Origin: Bacillaceae bacterium IKA-2
GTDB taxonomy: Bacteria > Bacillota > Bacilli > Bacillales > Anaerobacillaceae
Reading direction: 5' to 3'
DNA: 64,000 nt
Assembly: GCA_031761875.1 (NCBI GenBank)
Contig: CP134492.1
Span: 3,410,001-3,474,000, forward strand
Program-made: the position numbers and the translations under genes
Notes under the pieces: generated by a model
Database searches by the model: none
What the model was told of the DNA's origin: nothing
What the model saw: the letters and a program-made list of their open reading frames with translations, nothing else
Shown here: piece after piece, positions 1 to 9,598 of the stretch
How positions within the stretch are numbered: the stretch's first letter is position 1
How the letters are laid out: each line of letters starts with the position of its first letter

Positions 1-661
1 AACGACTGTTTTCGAGATGGTTTTTCAAAGCGAAAATGGCTGCTTCCTCATTTCGATGTTTAAGTGCAAGAAAAATTTGTTCATGTTCTTTAATGGATTC
101 TTCCGGTCGCCCTTCCCTAGACAAGGATTCCCGTAACGCTACCTTGCTATACTCCACAAGAGAAATCCAAATATGAAGTAATAATTGATTTCGACCAGCT
201 TCTACAATTGTCTTGTGAAATAAATAGTCCTCTTCCACTGGAAAAGCTCCTTTTTCCCAGCTTTTTTTTGACTCTTGAATGAGTTCTTCAATATTTTCTA
301 ATTGCTCATCACTAATTCTCCCAGACGCGAGCCGTAATGCTTCAATTTCTACTATTTTTCTTGTTTCAGCTAAATCACTTCTTGCTTTTTTTTCTCTTAA
401 AAAAAAGCTGGCTAATACTTCTACTAGTTTATGACCACCAATCGCTTTAATAAATGTCCCTTCGCCACGACGAGTTTCAATTAAGTCTAGTAGCTCCAGT
501 GACCTTAGAGCTTCTCTCACAGAGGAACGACCAACGTTTAAACGACCTGAAAGCTCTCTTTCAGAGGGAAGCCTATCACCCATTTTCAAGTCATCTTCTT
601 GTATAATGCGGTTTAACTCTCTAATTATCTCGATATAAACCTTATCATGTTGTGAAGACAT
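1..661 (-). CDS. GntR/FadR-family transcriptional regulator (3' end beyond the window)
   Basis: Reading down from ATG at 661 the frame stays open for 220 codons to the window edge, so the C-terminus is missing. The N-terminus is a winged helix-turn-helix (residues about 8-75; LPSERELSGRLNVGRSSVRE is the typical GntR signature). The rest matches the all-helical FCD domain: FHKTIVEAGRN, KEHEQIF and ALKNHL supply the Asp/His residues that bind metal in this family. Such proteins are DNA-binding repressors whose FCD domain senses a small carboxylic acid. In related Bacillus genomes a regulator of this type lies between the malic enzyme gene and accDA, so control of fatty-acid or malate metabolism is plausible, but the ligand is unknown. 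It reads in the same direction as the malic enzyme gene behind it. Confidence 0.85.
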   Translation of the reverse strand, partial: MSSQHDKVYIEIIRELNRIIQEDDLKMGDRLPSERELSGRLNVGRSSVREALRSLELLDLIETRRGEGTFIKAIGGHKLVEVLASFFLREKKARSDLAETRKIVEIEALRLASGRISDEQLENIEELIQESKKSWEKGAFPVEEDYLFHKTIVEAGRNQLLLHIWISLVEYSKVALRESLSREGRPEESIKEHEQIFLALKHRNEEAAIFALKNHLENSR

Positions 662-775
662 GACACTCACAACCTTTTTCCTTTTAAATTACAAGAGTTC
701 AGAGATTAGAGTTTCCTTTCATAGTACAGGTTGAAACTCGTCTCCAAACTCTTAATAATTATCAATGTTTTATTT

Positions 776-790
776 GAATGAATTTCATTC
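776..790. repeat. solo family-1 end palindrome
   Basis: GAATGAATTTCATTC lies in the gap between the malic enzyme gene and the GntR-type regulator. It equals the two ends of the family-1 intergenic element joined with no body, and is itself a near-perfect palindrome. It could be a remnant of the element or an operator for the neighbouring regulator; the sequence does not decide this. Confidence 0.5.
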
Positions 791-851
791 ATTTATGAAA
801 ATGTAACTTTTAATTATGCTATTTGTAAGGTTTGCTTAGCGATTGATAATT

Positions 852-2084
852 TTATTTAATCGCTGCTAATCTCCTTGTCTTTTCTGCTATTTCTTCAGGG
901 TCTACTTTTCTTCTGGCGACGCCAGTTTCCATTGCTGCAATTGCAACTGCTTTTGCTACCGCAGGCGCAACACGTGGATCAAATGGCCCAGGAATAACAT
1001 AATCAGCATGTAACTCTTCATCTGTAACTAAGCTAGCAATTGCATAAACTGCTGCAATTTTCATTTCTTCATTAATATTTGTTGCACGAACGTCTAGTGC
1101 ACCACGAAAAATCCCTGGAAAGGCCAGAACATTGTTCACTTGGTTTGGGAAATCCGATCGACCTGTTCCAACTACGCTTGCACCGGCTGCTTTTGCATCT
1201 TCAGGCATAATTTCAGGAACTGGGTTTGCCATTGGGAAGATGATTGGATCTGCATTCATAGTTAAAACCATTTCTTTCGTTAAGGCTCCCTCAGCTGAAA
1301 CTCCAACAAACACGTCAGTACCCTTAATAACATCCGCTAATGAACCTTGGATTTTATCGCGGTTCGTGACTTTGGAAATTTCATCTTTGACTGGGTTCAT
1401 TCCTACAGTTCGACCTTCATAAATTGCACCCTTTGTATCACAAAGAATAACATCTTTCACACCCATACGTTGCATTAATTTAACACAAGCAATCCCGGCT
1501 GATCCAGCTCCATTAGCAACAACTTTCACTTCTGAAATAGATTTACCTGTTAGTTTTAATGCATTTATAAGACCAGCTGCCGTTACAATTGCTGTACCGT
1601 GTTGATCATCATGGAAAATCGGAATATTACATTCTTTCTTTAAGCGCTCTTCGATAACAAAGCAATTTGGTGCGGCAATATCTTCAAGGTTAACTCCGCC
1701 AAAATTCGGCTCAAGAAGTTTAACTGTTTCAATAATTTTTTCTACGTCAGTTGTTGCTAAACAAATTGGAAACGCATCTACCCCTGCAAACGACTTAAAT
1801 AACAGTGCTTTTCCTTCCATTACTGGGATGGCTGCTTCTGGTCCGATATTCCCTAATCCCAATACCGCCGTTCCATCAGATACGACTGCAACCATGTTTC
1901 CTTTCATTGTGTACTCATAAACATTATTTACATCTTCAAAAATTTCTTTACAAGGTTCTGCAACTCCTGGTGAATAGGCCAAACTTAGGTCTTTTGCATT
2001 TTGTAGCGGGATTTTAGAGGCAACCTCTAATTTCCCTTTGTTAACTCGATGCATATGTAATGCTTCTTCCCTTAATGTTGCCAT
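852..2084 (-). CDS. ytsJ: NAD(P)-dependent malic enzyme
   Basis: Oxidatively decarboxylates malate to pyruvate and makes NAD(P)H in the cytosol. The 410-residue protein has the short bacterial malic-enzyme layout: an N-terminal domain with the tyrosine of LAYSPGVAEPC (about residue 37) and the lysine of EGKALLFKSFAGVDAFP (about 93), then a Rossmann domain with GAGSAGIACVKLM (about 195). No C-terminal phosphotransacetylase domain is present. The frame could begin at a GTG 12 bases earlier, but that codon abuts its only AGGGGA; the ATG at 2084 has GTGGAG four bases away and gives the B. subtilis YtsJ length. It lies downstream of dnaE and upstream of the FadR-type regulator, all on the minus strand. 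Confidence 0.93.
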   Translation of the reverse strand: MATLREEALHMHRVNKGKLEVASKIPLQNAKDLSLAYSPGVAEPCKEIFEDVNNVYEYTMKGNMVAVVSDGTAVLGLGNIGPEAAIPVMEGKALLFKSFAGVDAFPICLATTDVEKIIETVKLLEPNFGGVNLEDIAAPNCFVIEERLKKECNIPIFHDDQHGTAIVTAAGLINALKLTGKSISEVKVVANGAGSAGIACVKLMQRMGVKDVILCDTKGAIYEGRTVGMNPVKDEISKVTNRDKIQGSLADVIKGTDVFVGVSAEGALTKEMVLTMNADPIIFPMANPVPEIMPEDAKAAGASVVGTGRSDFPNQVNNVLAFPGIFRGALDVRATNINEEMKIAAVYAIASLVTDEELHADYVIPGPFDPRVAPAVAKAVAIAAMETGVARRKVDPEEIAEKTRRLAAIK

Positions 2085-2188
2085 AATTCTCCACACTCCC
2101 CTAAAATTTATTAGAACTAGATATAAAAGTGGTCAGACCACCTCTCCCAATTCAATTATAACAGAACAATCTTTTCTGTACATCCCCC

Positions 2189-5100
2189 TTACCCCTTCAA
2201 GACAACATTCTCCTTTCCGAGCATCAAATATAACGTCTCTAAACATTGATTTGATGGGGTTACGTTAAAGTCATCAGATAATTGTATCGACTGCTTTTTC
2301 CCCTCATAATAAAGTATTATCTGCACATTTCCGGGAAAATTTTTCAAGTTTTCTTTTAGTTTTATTAACTGCATCGAGCTAGATTTATCTTGAACAATTT
2401 TTAAATATAAGATAATTTTATTTTCAATTTTTTTGGAAAGACTTTTTATGTCAATTGCTTTTCTAACAACCAATTGTAATCTTGATTCAGAAACTTCTAA
2501 TTTCCCTTCCAAAAAAGCAAGTTCTCCTTCCTGGAAAACAGAACGATGTTGCTGAAATATCTTTGGAAAAATTGTTACATTAATATCACCACTCTCATCA
2601 CTTAGTTTTAGAAAAGCCATTTGTTCTCCTTTTTTTGTTTTTATCCTTCTGACTGTTTCAACAAGGCCGCCAATCCGAGTCACATAACCATCTTCTTTTA
2701 ATAAAGATTCAGAAATTAAGATTCTTTTATGGGATTTAAGTAAGTCAGCAAAAGCTTCGATGGGATGGCTAGATAAATAAAAACCTATTACTTCTTTTTC
2801 AAAATAAAGTTTTTCTGTTTCTTTAAATGGTGGGACTTGAATTAAATCTGGTAATGTTATTTCTTCAGTAAAAAAAGCTGTCTGCTGATTTTCCTGAAAT
2901 TGCTTAACTTTCTCTCCATATTCTTGGGCATAGTCTAAGGTTGCTAGTAAGCCTGCTCGGTGGTGTCCTAGTTCGTCAAAGCACCCCGCTGAAACTAATG
3001 CTTCTAACGTTCTCCTGTTTATATGCTTACTACTAACTCTCGCGCAAAAATCAAAGATGTCCTGATAGGGACCCGTATCTTTTCGCATTTTAGTAATTTC
3101 TTCAATGGCTCTTAAGCCAATATTTTTAAGTGCGGCTAGCCCAAATTGAATTTTGCCCTTTTTCAAAACAGTAAATTGCGCACTACTTTTATTGATAGAT
3201 GGGTATCCAATCGTAATCGCTTTCTTTTTCGCGTCAATAATATATTCGTTAATCTTTTGCTGTTGACCAATTCCGCTTGTAAGCAAGGCCGCAAAAAATG
3301 CCGTTGGGTAATTGGCTTTCAAAAAAGCCAGTTGATAAGAGATCACGCTATAAGCCACAGAGTGACTGCGATTAAAGCCATAGTTAGCAAAACGTACAAT
3401 TAGGTCATAAACCGTATTCGCTACTTTTTTTTCATATTCTAGTTTCAAGCAACCTTGAACAAACTTTTCCCTTTGTTCTTCTAATGTTTCTAACTTCTTT
3501 TTACTTACTGCTCGCCTTAAAATATCTGCTTCACCTAGTGAAAACCCTGCCATTTTCGAAGCTATTTGCATAATTTGCTCTTGGTAAACGATTACTCCAT
3601 AAGTTTTTTCTAAAATCGGTTTTAAATCATTGTGAACATAGACGACTTGCCGCTTCTTATGTTTCCCTTCAATATAAAGAGGAATATTCTCCATTGGTCC
3701 TGGTCTGTACAACGCATTCACAGCAACGATATCTTCAAATTCTGTTGGTTTTAAATTTGCTAGCACGCGTCTCATACCTTGTGATTCAAGTTGAAAGATC
3801 CCTGTTGTATCACCCTTGCTTAGTAACTTAAACGTGTTCTCATCATCAAATGAAATTTTGTCTAATTCAATTTTTTTTCCTTCCATGGCAATAACATGGT
3901 TGACAATCTCTTCAATAAAAGAAAGATTTCTCAAACCAAGAAAATCCATTTTCAATAATCCAAGCTCTTCTAATGTATTCATTGGATATTGGGTTAATAG
4001 CACATTATGATGTCCTTTTTGCAAAGGGACTTTGTCCGATAAAGGGTCTTCGCTAATGACAATTCCAGCAGCATGCGTTGAAGAATGCCTGGGAATACCT
4101 TCAACCCTTTGTGCAAGTTGAAACCACTCTTTAATTTCTTCGTTTTCATTTACCTGCTTTTTTAGTGTAGTTGTTTCACGAACAGCATCTTCTATTGTTA
4201 AATTAGGTCTAGATGGAATTTGCTTAGCAATTAAATCAATTTGACTAATGGGAATTCCAATAACTTTTCCAACATCTCTTAGTGCCGCTTTTGCTGCAAG
4301 TGTTCCAAACGTTATAATTTGGGCGACATGATTCTTACCATATTTTTTAAAAACGTATTCAATTACTTCTTCCCGTCGAGTATCTGAAAAATCAATATCT
4401 ATATCAGGCATTGAAACCCTTTCTGGATTTAGAAAACGCTCAAAAATTAAATCATATTTAATTGGATCTACATTCGTGATATTTAGTACATATGCGACAA
4501 GAGAGCCAGCTGCGGAACCACGTCCAGGACCAGTAATGATTTTTTTATCATGAGCAAACTTCATAAAGTCCCAAACTATTAAAAAGTAGTCGTTAAACTT
4601 CATTTGATCAATGATACGAAGTTCATAAAGAAGTCGCTCCTCTAGTTTTTTTGTTCTAACTAAGTAACGCTTTTTCAGGCCTTCGAAACAAAGATTCTCT
4701 AAAAACTGCTTTGGGTTCCCCTGATTTGGTAACGGGTACTTCGGTAACGTCTGTCCACCAAATTCTAACTCAACATTACATTGAGCAGCTATAAGCGTAG
4801 TGTTGATCATTGCATCGGGAACAAATGAGAAAAGTTCAGCCATTTCAACTTGGGACTTTATGTAATACTCCTCTGTACGAAAATCACTGTTAAGTTCCTT
4901 TAACGTTGTCCCTTGTTCAATAGCTAGTAAACATTTATGAGCTAGTGAATCATCTTTATTGACGTACATGACTTGATTAGTAGCAACTAAGTTGCAAATT
5001 CCATTTTTGGCGAGATCAAGCAAATCGAGGTTTAATTTTTTTTCCTCAGCCAAAAAATGATTATGTATACCTATATAAAAATCGTCACCGAATGACTCTT

Positions 5101-5557
5101 TATACTGTTGAATCAAATTTAAGGCTTGTTCTTTCTCCCCATATGCCAAACATTGTTGGATTTCACCTTTATAGGCTGAACTTATTGCAATGAGTCCTTC
5201 TGAATATTGAAATAAATATTTCTTTTCTATCTGTTTTTTTTGATTAGTCGGTAAAATTTGGGCGATGCTCGACAATTTTAGGAGGTTTTGATAGCCTTGA
5301 CTATTTTTGGCAAGCAATAATAGTCTTGATTCAGCTTTATCTTTTCCAATAACAAATAGTTCTAGTCCGATAATAGGTTTAATTCCAGCTAATTTACAAG
5401 CTTTGTAAAACGGGATAACCCCGTACATCACATTTTGATCGGTAATCGCAAGGGCAGAAAATTTCAGTTCTTTTGCTCGTTTTACAAGTGTGCTGATTTT
5501 TGCCGCACTTTTTAACAGGCTATACTCCGTATTTATGTGTAAATGTACAAAATCCAC
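2189..5557 (-). CDS. dnaE: DNA polymerase III alpha subunit DnaE
   Basis: Replicative DNA polymerase of the Gram-positive DnaE type, which in B. subtilis extends RNA primers before handing over to PolC. The 1122-residue protein opens with a PHP domain (FVHLHINTEYSLLKSAAKIS, residues 3-22). The family-C polymerase core follows, with catalytic aspartates in MPDIDIDFSD near residue 385 and GPGRGSAAGSLVAYVL near 345. A helix-hairpin-helix/tandem region comes next, and an OB-fold (IGGLVETVRRIKTKKGEQMAFL) near residue 955. The start is GTG at 5557, preceded by GGGGG. It is divergent from ytrH; this pairing is conserved in Bacillus. Confidence 0.97.
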   Translation of the reverse strand: MDFVHLHINTEYSLLKSAAKISTLVKRAKELKFSALAITDQNVMYGVIPFYKACKLAGIKPIIGLELFVIGKDKAESRLLLLAKNSQGYQNLLKLSSIAQILPTNQKKQIEKKYLFQYSEGLIAISSAYKGEIQQCLAYGEKEQALNLIQQYKESFGDDFYIGIHNHFLAEEKKLNLDLLDLAKNGICNLVATNQVMYVNKDDSLAHKCLLAIEQGTTLKELNSDFRTEEYYIKSQVEMAELFSFVPDAMINTTLIAAQCNVELEFGGQTLPKYPLPNQGNPKQFLENLCFEGLKKRYLVRTKKLEERLLYELRIIDQMKFNDYFLIVWDFMKFAHDKKIITGPGRGSAAGSLVAYVLNITNVDPIKYDLIFERFLNPERVSMPDIDIDFSDTRREEVIEYVFKKYGKNHVAQIITFGTLAAKAALRDVGKVIGIPISQIDLIAKQIPSRPNLTIEDAVRETTTLKKQVNENEEIKEWFQLAQRVEGIPRHSSTHAAGIVISEDPLSDKVPLQKGHHNVLLTQYPMNTLEELGLLKMDFLGLRNLSFIEEIVNHVIAMEGKKIELDKISFDDENTFKLLSKGDTTGIFQLESQGMRRVLANLKPTEFEDIVAVNALYRPGPMENIPLYIEGKHKKRQVVYVHNDLKPILEKTYGVIVYQEQIMQIASKMAGFSLGEADILRRAVSKKKLETLEEQREKFVQGCLKLEYEKKVANTVYDLIVRFANYGFNRSHSVAYSVISYQLAFLKANYPTAFFAALLTSGIGQQQKINEYIIDAKKKAITIGYPSINKSSAQFTVLKKGKIQFGLAALKNIGLRAIEEITKMRKDTGPYQDIFDFCARVSSKHINRRTLEALVSAGCFDELGHHRAGLLATLDYAQEYGEKVKQFQENQQTAFFTEEITLPDLIQVPPFKETEKLYFEKEVIGFYLSSHPIEAFADLLKSHKRILISESLLKEDGYVTRIGGLVETVRRIKTKKGEQMAFLKLSDESGDINVTIFPKIFQQHRSVFQEGELAFLEGKLEVSESRLQLVVRKAIDIKSLSKKIENKIILYLKIVQDKSSSMQLIKLKENLKNFPGNVQIILYYEGKKQSIQLSDDFNVTPSNQCLETLYLMLGKENVVLKG

Positions 5558-5705
5558 AATATTTCCCCCTTTCCAGACAGAACGTATGATCCATATATAT
5601 AATTACATTTTACATAAATCATTGATTAATTTAAATGGTTAGCATAATAAACAATGTTGTCCAATAAATATTAATAGAAGATATTCAAAAGTGGGAGGCT
5701 TTCAG

Positions 5706-6032
5706 ATGGATAAGGAGTTTATTGCCACATTAGTAATGAATTTTTTCGTTGCCTTCGGTGTAGTTATTGGTGGAGCGATTGTCGGCGGAATCGGTGCTTT
5801 TCTAATTGGAAAGCCCCCTTTATCAACAATAAACGATCTTGCTACTGGTCTGAAAATTTGGGCTTTAGTAGCAGCTATCGGCGGCACATTTGATGCTATA
5901 TACAGTATCGAAAGAGGAATTTATGATGGGTCTCATATTGATATAGTGAAAACGTTGTTCATGATTTTTGTTGCACTTTCAGGAGCGCACTCAGGGGGTG
6001 TCATTATTCAGTGGATGACACAGGAATCTTAA
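5706..6032 (+). CDS. ytrH: sporulation membrane protein YtrH
   Basis: A 108-residue hydrophobic protein with about three membrane helices (residues 8-32, 48-68 and 84-104) and glycine-rich faces (GVVIGGAIVGGIGAF). It matches the YtrH family, made in the mother cell in B. subtilis and needed for efficient sporulation. A GTG 15 bases upstream is in frame, but GGGAGG is spaced correctly only for the ATG at 5706. The gene is divergent from dnaE and followed after four bases by ytrI, as in B. subtilis. The biochemical role is not known. Confidence 0.88.
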   Translation: MDKEFIATLVMNFFVAFGVVIGGAIVGGIGAFLIGKPPLSTINDLATGLKIWALVAAIGGTFDAIYSIERGIYDGSHIDIVKTLFMIFVALSGAHSGGVIIQWMTQES

Positions 6033-6036
6033 ACTG

Positions 6037-6543
6037 ATGATGCGTATTCCTCCACACTATAAACGAGCGGGATGGCAACGTTTTTTTGCTGGAATAATTA
6101 TTGGTATGATATTTGGTTGGTTTTTTTTCATCTATGAATTCGGAATTGTTCAAGAAAAACTTGTCACTGAAATTAAAAAGCAGGAGTCGACGATAAAAGA
6201 TCAACTTGATACAATTGAAATTTTAAGAAGCGACCAAGATGAAGTGAATAAAGATAATTTAAAAAAGTTAACTGTTCAAGAAGTAAAAGTCTATTTTAAA
6301 AATAATAAGGATTTAAAGCTTAGTGAATTGTCAATTCATGAACTTCGCAGTGCGATTGAAAATGAGCTTAAAAGTGTCAAAAGTAAAAACATTGAGACAA
6401 TAGCAAGTTCCAAATATTTATTATTTCAAACGATTGAAAACAAAACCTTTGTCATTAATAATAAACGATATCAAGTTACTATAAAAGAACTTTACTTATT
6501 TACAACCCTTGAATTATTCGTTGTAATACACCTAGCAGAATAA
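6037..6543 (+). CDS. ytrI: sporulation membrane protein YtrI
   Basis: The 168-residue protein has a short cytosolic N-terminus (RIPPHYKRAGWQRFF), one membrane helix (residues about 16-36, GIIIGMIFGWFFFIYEFG) and a charged, probably coiled-coil outer part. That fits YtrI, which works with YtrH in sporulation. It starts four bases after ytrH, so the two are one transcription unit; translation is probably coupled, because no strong ribosome site precedes it. Either of two adjacent ATG codons (6037 or 6040) could be the start. Confidence 0.82.
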   Translation: MMRIPPHYKRAGWQRFFAGIIIGMIFGWFFFIYEFGIVQEKLVTEIKKQESTIKDQLDTIEILRSDQDEVNKDNLKKLTVQEVKVYFKNNKDLKLSELSIHELRSAIENELKSVKSKNIETIASSKYLLFQTIENKTFVINNKRYQVTIKELYLFTTLELFVVIHLAE

Positions 6544-6547
6544 AAGA

Positions 6548-6728
<181 letters not shown>

Positions 6729-6734
6729 AATTCT

Positions 6735-7682
6735 CTATTTGTGTTGGGCACATATCTCTTTAAGTTGCTCTAGCACCTTGTCCGCCTCGTCCCAAGAATG
6801 AACAGATGCTCCTGCCGCCAAAGGATGACCGCCACCATTAAATTTTTGTGCTAAGCCGTTAATCTTAGGACCTTTGGAGCGTAGTCGGACACGAATTAAC
6901 TTGTCTGGCTCTTCAACAAAGAATACCCATGCTTTTAATCCCTCCACATTAGCGAAGGTATTCACCAGTCTTGATGCATCACTGGTGGTAACTTGATACT
7001 TTTCTAATATTTCATTTGGTAAGCGGATAGATCCAACACCAACGTCTGAAAAGTGAAATTGATTTAATATATAACCTTCCAGTCTAGCATCATTTAGGCT
7101 TTTCTTTTCAAGCTTTTCATAAATTTCAATAGGTGAAAATGGTTGTGTCACAACTTCACCAACATAACGAAATGTTCGTTCACTTGTGTTTGGATATCGA
7201 AATCTACCTGTATCACCTACAATACCAGTAAAGATGCACCGGGCGGCGGCCGCAGTCATTTCCATCCCTTTTATATCACGCCAAGTCTCAAAAAGTTCAT
7301 AAATCATTTCACTAACAGAGCTAGCGTCGGTATCGATCCACAATAAATCGCCATATGGATCTTCATTTGGATGATGATCAATTTTTATGATTTTTGCACC
7401 TTTACTAAATCTTTCATCACTAATACGCTCTGTATTTGCTGTGTCGCAAATAATAATCAGCGCGTCTTGAAAGGTTTGATCACTTATTTCATCCATCTCA
7501 GAAATGAAGTTGAGAGATATTTCTTCGTCTCCAACAAGATAAACTTCCTTTTCTGGATAATGATTTTTAATTAAATGAGCCAATCCAGCTTGTGAGCCTA
7601 GCGCATCAGGATCCGGACGAACGTGGCGATGAATGATAATTTTAGTGTAACTTTCGACAGTCTCTATGATTTTTACTTTCAT
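6735..7682 (-). CDS. nrnA: DHH-family oligoribonuclease / pAp phosphatase NrnA
   Basis: Cytosolic phosphodiesterase that degrades 2-5 nt RNAs, removes the 3'-phosphate of pAp and, in relatives, cleaves pApA from c-di-AMP breakdown. The 315-residue protein has the DHH domain motifs HRHVRPDPDALGSQ (near 18-31), CDTANTERISD and the signature KIDHHPNED (near 126), and a C-terminal DHHA1 domain ending with FNGGGHPLAAGA. All metal-binding Asp/His residues are present. AGAAGGAG precedes the ATG. It lies downstream of ytpI and ytoI on the same strand, an arrangement kept in Bacillus. Confidence 0.94.
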   Translation of the reverse strand: MKVKIIETVESYTKIIIHRHVRPDPDALGSQAGLAHLIKNHYPEKEVYLVGDEEISLNFISEMDEISDQTFQDALIIICDTANTERISDERFSKGAKIIKIDHHPNEDPYGDLLWIDTDASSVSEMIYELFETWRDIKGMEMTAAAARCIFTGIVGDTGRFRYPNTSERTFRYVGEVVTQPFSPIEIYEKLEKKSLNDARLEGYILNQFHFSDVGVGSIRLPNEILEKYQVTTSDASRLVNTFANVEGLKAWVFFVEEPDKLIRVRLRSKGPKINGLAQKFNGGGHPLAAGASVHSWDEADKVLEQLKEICAQHK

Positions 7683-7736
7683 TTTTTTCTCCTTCTATAT
7701 ACGGCTATGAATACCGGACTCTTTTAACAACCTCTA

Positions 7737-9044
7737 TTAGCGATCAATTATCTGCGCCATTAGTAATGCTTTTCCTACAATTTTTCCTTCGTGAAAAACT
7801 TCGATATCTACTTTCCCAAATTTCCGACCAATCTCCAACACTCTCGGAAAAATTTCAATCATACTTTCAATCTGAACTGGCTTAATAAAGTATAAAGTGA
7901 TGTTTTCAACAACTAAGTCACCTTTTTTATGAAAGCGCAATGCCCTACTTCCAGCTTCCGTGACAATTGTTGTAAAAACCCCATAAGAAATTGTTCCTAA
8001 ATGATTAGTCATCTGAGGGGTTACTTCACAGCGATAGAAAGTTTCATTATTCAAAGTTGATTCTTGAAAGCGACTAGTTACTAAATCTTCGATTGTTTCA
8101 CCTACATGAGGTTGCCGTTGATTCATTTGTAATGCTTTCAATACATCTTGCCTGCTAATCACTCCAACTAATTTTTTATGATTGTCGACGACAGGTAATT
8201 GTTCTATTCCTTCCCATACCATAACGTGAGCGGCAGATGCTACTGATGTTTTTATACTTACTGAAAGCGGATTTTTTGTCATCACTTTTTCAAGTTCTAG
8301 TTGTTTATCTTTCCCCATAATATCTTTAGACGTTACCATCCCTTGAATTTTCATATTTTCATCAACAATTGGATAGCGGCTATGTTTAGTCTCATTATTT
8401 AAGTCAAACCATTTTTCTATTTTGTCTGTTGTTTTTAAATAAAAAGTTTTTTCTAGTTTTATAAAAATATCGTCCACCAAAATGATCTCTTTTTTAATTA
8501 ATTGATCATAGATAGCTCTGTTAATCATTGTTGCTACAGTAAAAGTATCATATGATGTTGAAATAATTGGTAAATCTAATTCATCGGCCAATCTTTTCAC
8601 TTCATCCGACGTATCAAATCCCCCTGTTAGAAGAACGGCCGCCCCAGTTTGAAGGGCAAGTTTGTGAACTTGATTTCGGTTTCCGACAATTAGTAAGTTG
8701 CCTGCTTCTACATATCTCATCATCGCTTCCGCTTTCATAGCTCCAATCACAAATTTATTTAATGTTTTATAAAGACCATCTCTGCCCCCTAGGACTTGTC
8801 CCTCAACAATATTGACAACTTCTGCAAAGGTTAACTTCTCAAAATTTTCCTTTTTCTTTTTTTCAATTCGAATAGTTCCGACACGCTCAATCGTACTTAC
8901 TAACCCTTGGTTTTCAGCATCTTTTATGGCACGATAAGCCGTCCCTTCACTAACTGACAATACTTTTGCAATTTGTCTTACCGAAATTTTATTACCAACT
9001 TCAAGCGATTCAATATGCTGCAATATTTGTTCGTGTTTTGTCAT
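7737..9044 (-). CDS. ytoI: YtoI: HTH, DRTGG, twin CBS and hotdog-domain regulator
   Basis: The 435-residue protein joins four modules. Residues 1-65 form a winged helix (KISVRQIAKVLSVSEGTAYR). Residues about 75-185 form a DRTGG domain (LLTGGFDTSDEVKRLADELD). Residues about 190-320 carry two CBS domains. Residues about 330-435 form a hotdog/thioesterase-like fold (HLGTISYGVFTTIVTEAGSR). This suggests a transcription factor or acyl-CoA-binding protein that senses adenine nucleotides through CBS and an acyl thioester through the hotdog; that is inference from domains. The frame can be opened to 9140, but AGTGGGGAG marks the ATG at 9044. The gene is conserved in Bacillus without an assigned function. 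Confidence 0.88.
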   Translation of the reverse strand: MTKHEQILQHIESLEVGNKISVRQIAKVLSVSEGTAYRAIKDAENQGLVSTIERVGTIRIEKKKKENFEKLTFAEVVNIVEGQVLGGRDGLYKTLNKFVIGAMKAEAMMRYVEAGNLLIVGNRNQVHKLALQTGAAVLLTGGFDTSDEVKRLADELDLPIISTSYDTFTVATMINRAIYDQLIKKEIILVDDIFIKLEKTFYLKTTDKIEKWFDLNNETKHSRYPIVDENMKIQGMVTSKDIMGKDKQLELEKVMTKNPLSVSIKTSVASAAHVMVWEGIEQLPVVDNHKKLVGVISRQDVLKALQMNQRQPHVGETIEDLVTSRFQESTLNNETFYRCEVTPQMTNHLGTISYGVFTTIVTEAGSRALRFHKKGDLVVENITLYFIKPVQIESMIEIFPRVLEIGRKFGKVDIEVFHEGKIVGKALLMAQIIDR

Positions 9045-9132
9045 CAAGCTCCCCACTTTCTCCCCTGTATTCATCCAAATCGAATTCTGTACTACTACAA
9101 GTATAAAGGTGAGTGAGCTTGATTTCAAGGCA

Positions 9133-9381
9133 TTAACCATAGTGACGTACTTTTTGTTTCCTTTGAGTGACTAAGTTTTGTCTTATTGTTTCATTTTTAC
9201 TGATTCGCTTGCGGTACAGTAATGCTATTAAATTACCACTAATAGCCATCAAGGCGAATAGCAACCATGCAACTGAAAAAATAACTGTCTTCATATCACC
9301 AAAAAAATTCAAGTAAGGAACTCCATAAAAGATAATGGCAACTCCTAATAATAGACATAGAAACAAACGATTATTGCGCAT
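9133..9381 (-). CDS. ytpI: YtpI-family membrane protein
   Basis: A small protein of 82 residues with two to three membrane helices (residues 5-22, 27-45, 48-62) and a basic C-terminal tail (RKRISKNETIRQNLVTQRKQK). It matches the YtpI family of uncharacterised Bacillus membrane proteins found beside nrnA and ytoI. AAGGAGG precedes the ATG. It is the first gene of a probable ytpI-ytoI-nrnA unit on the minus strand. No function is known. Confidence 0.78.
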   Translation of the reverse strand: MRNNRLFLCLLLGVAIIFYGVPYLNFFGDMKTVIFSVAWLLFALMAISGNLIALLYRKRISKNETIRQNLVTQRKQKVRHYG

Positions 9382-9452
9382 AAAACTGCCTCCTTGATAG
9401 GTTGTCTTACTTACAGTATATGCGGGTAACCTTTAAAGATGATTAGATTATA

Positions 9453-9598
9453 GTGAAGTTGGCAAGTTGGTTAGCCTTCAGTTGGTTAGGAAGATCTAGA
9501 GCTTTTAGAGCTTTTGGTTTATCTTTTCGATTTTATACAACTTTCCAACTAACCAACTCTTTTCCTTTCCCACTTTTCCCCTTTCCAACTAACTTCAC
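9453..9598. repeat. family-2 intergenic repeat, copy b
   Basis: The ends are inverted: GTGAAGTTGG at 9453 and CCAACTAACTTCAC ending at 9598. Inner copies of AGTTGGTTAG pair with CTAACCAACT. The centre holds AGAGCTTTTAGAGCTTTTGG. It lies between the stop of ytkL and the start of ytpI and shares its core motifs with copies a, c and d. Confidence 0.75.

Noticed and set aside
1132-1422. Plus-strand open frames inside the malic enzyme gene, and similar frames inside dnaE, argH, argG and ackA
   Set aside because: They have no ribosome site, no recognisable protein pattern and lie wholly inside well-supported genes on the other strand.
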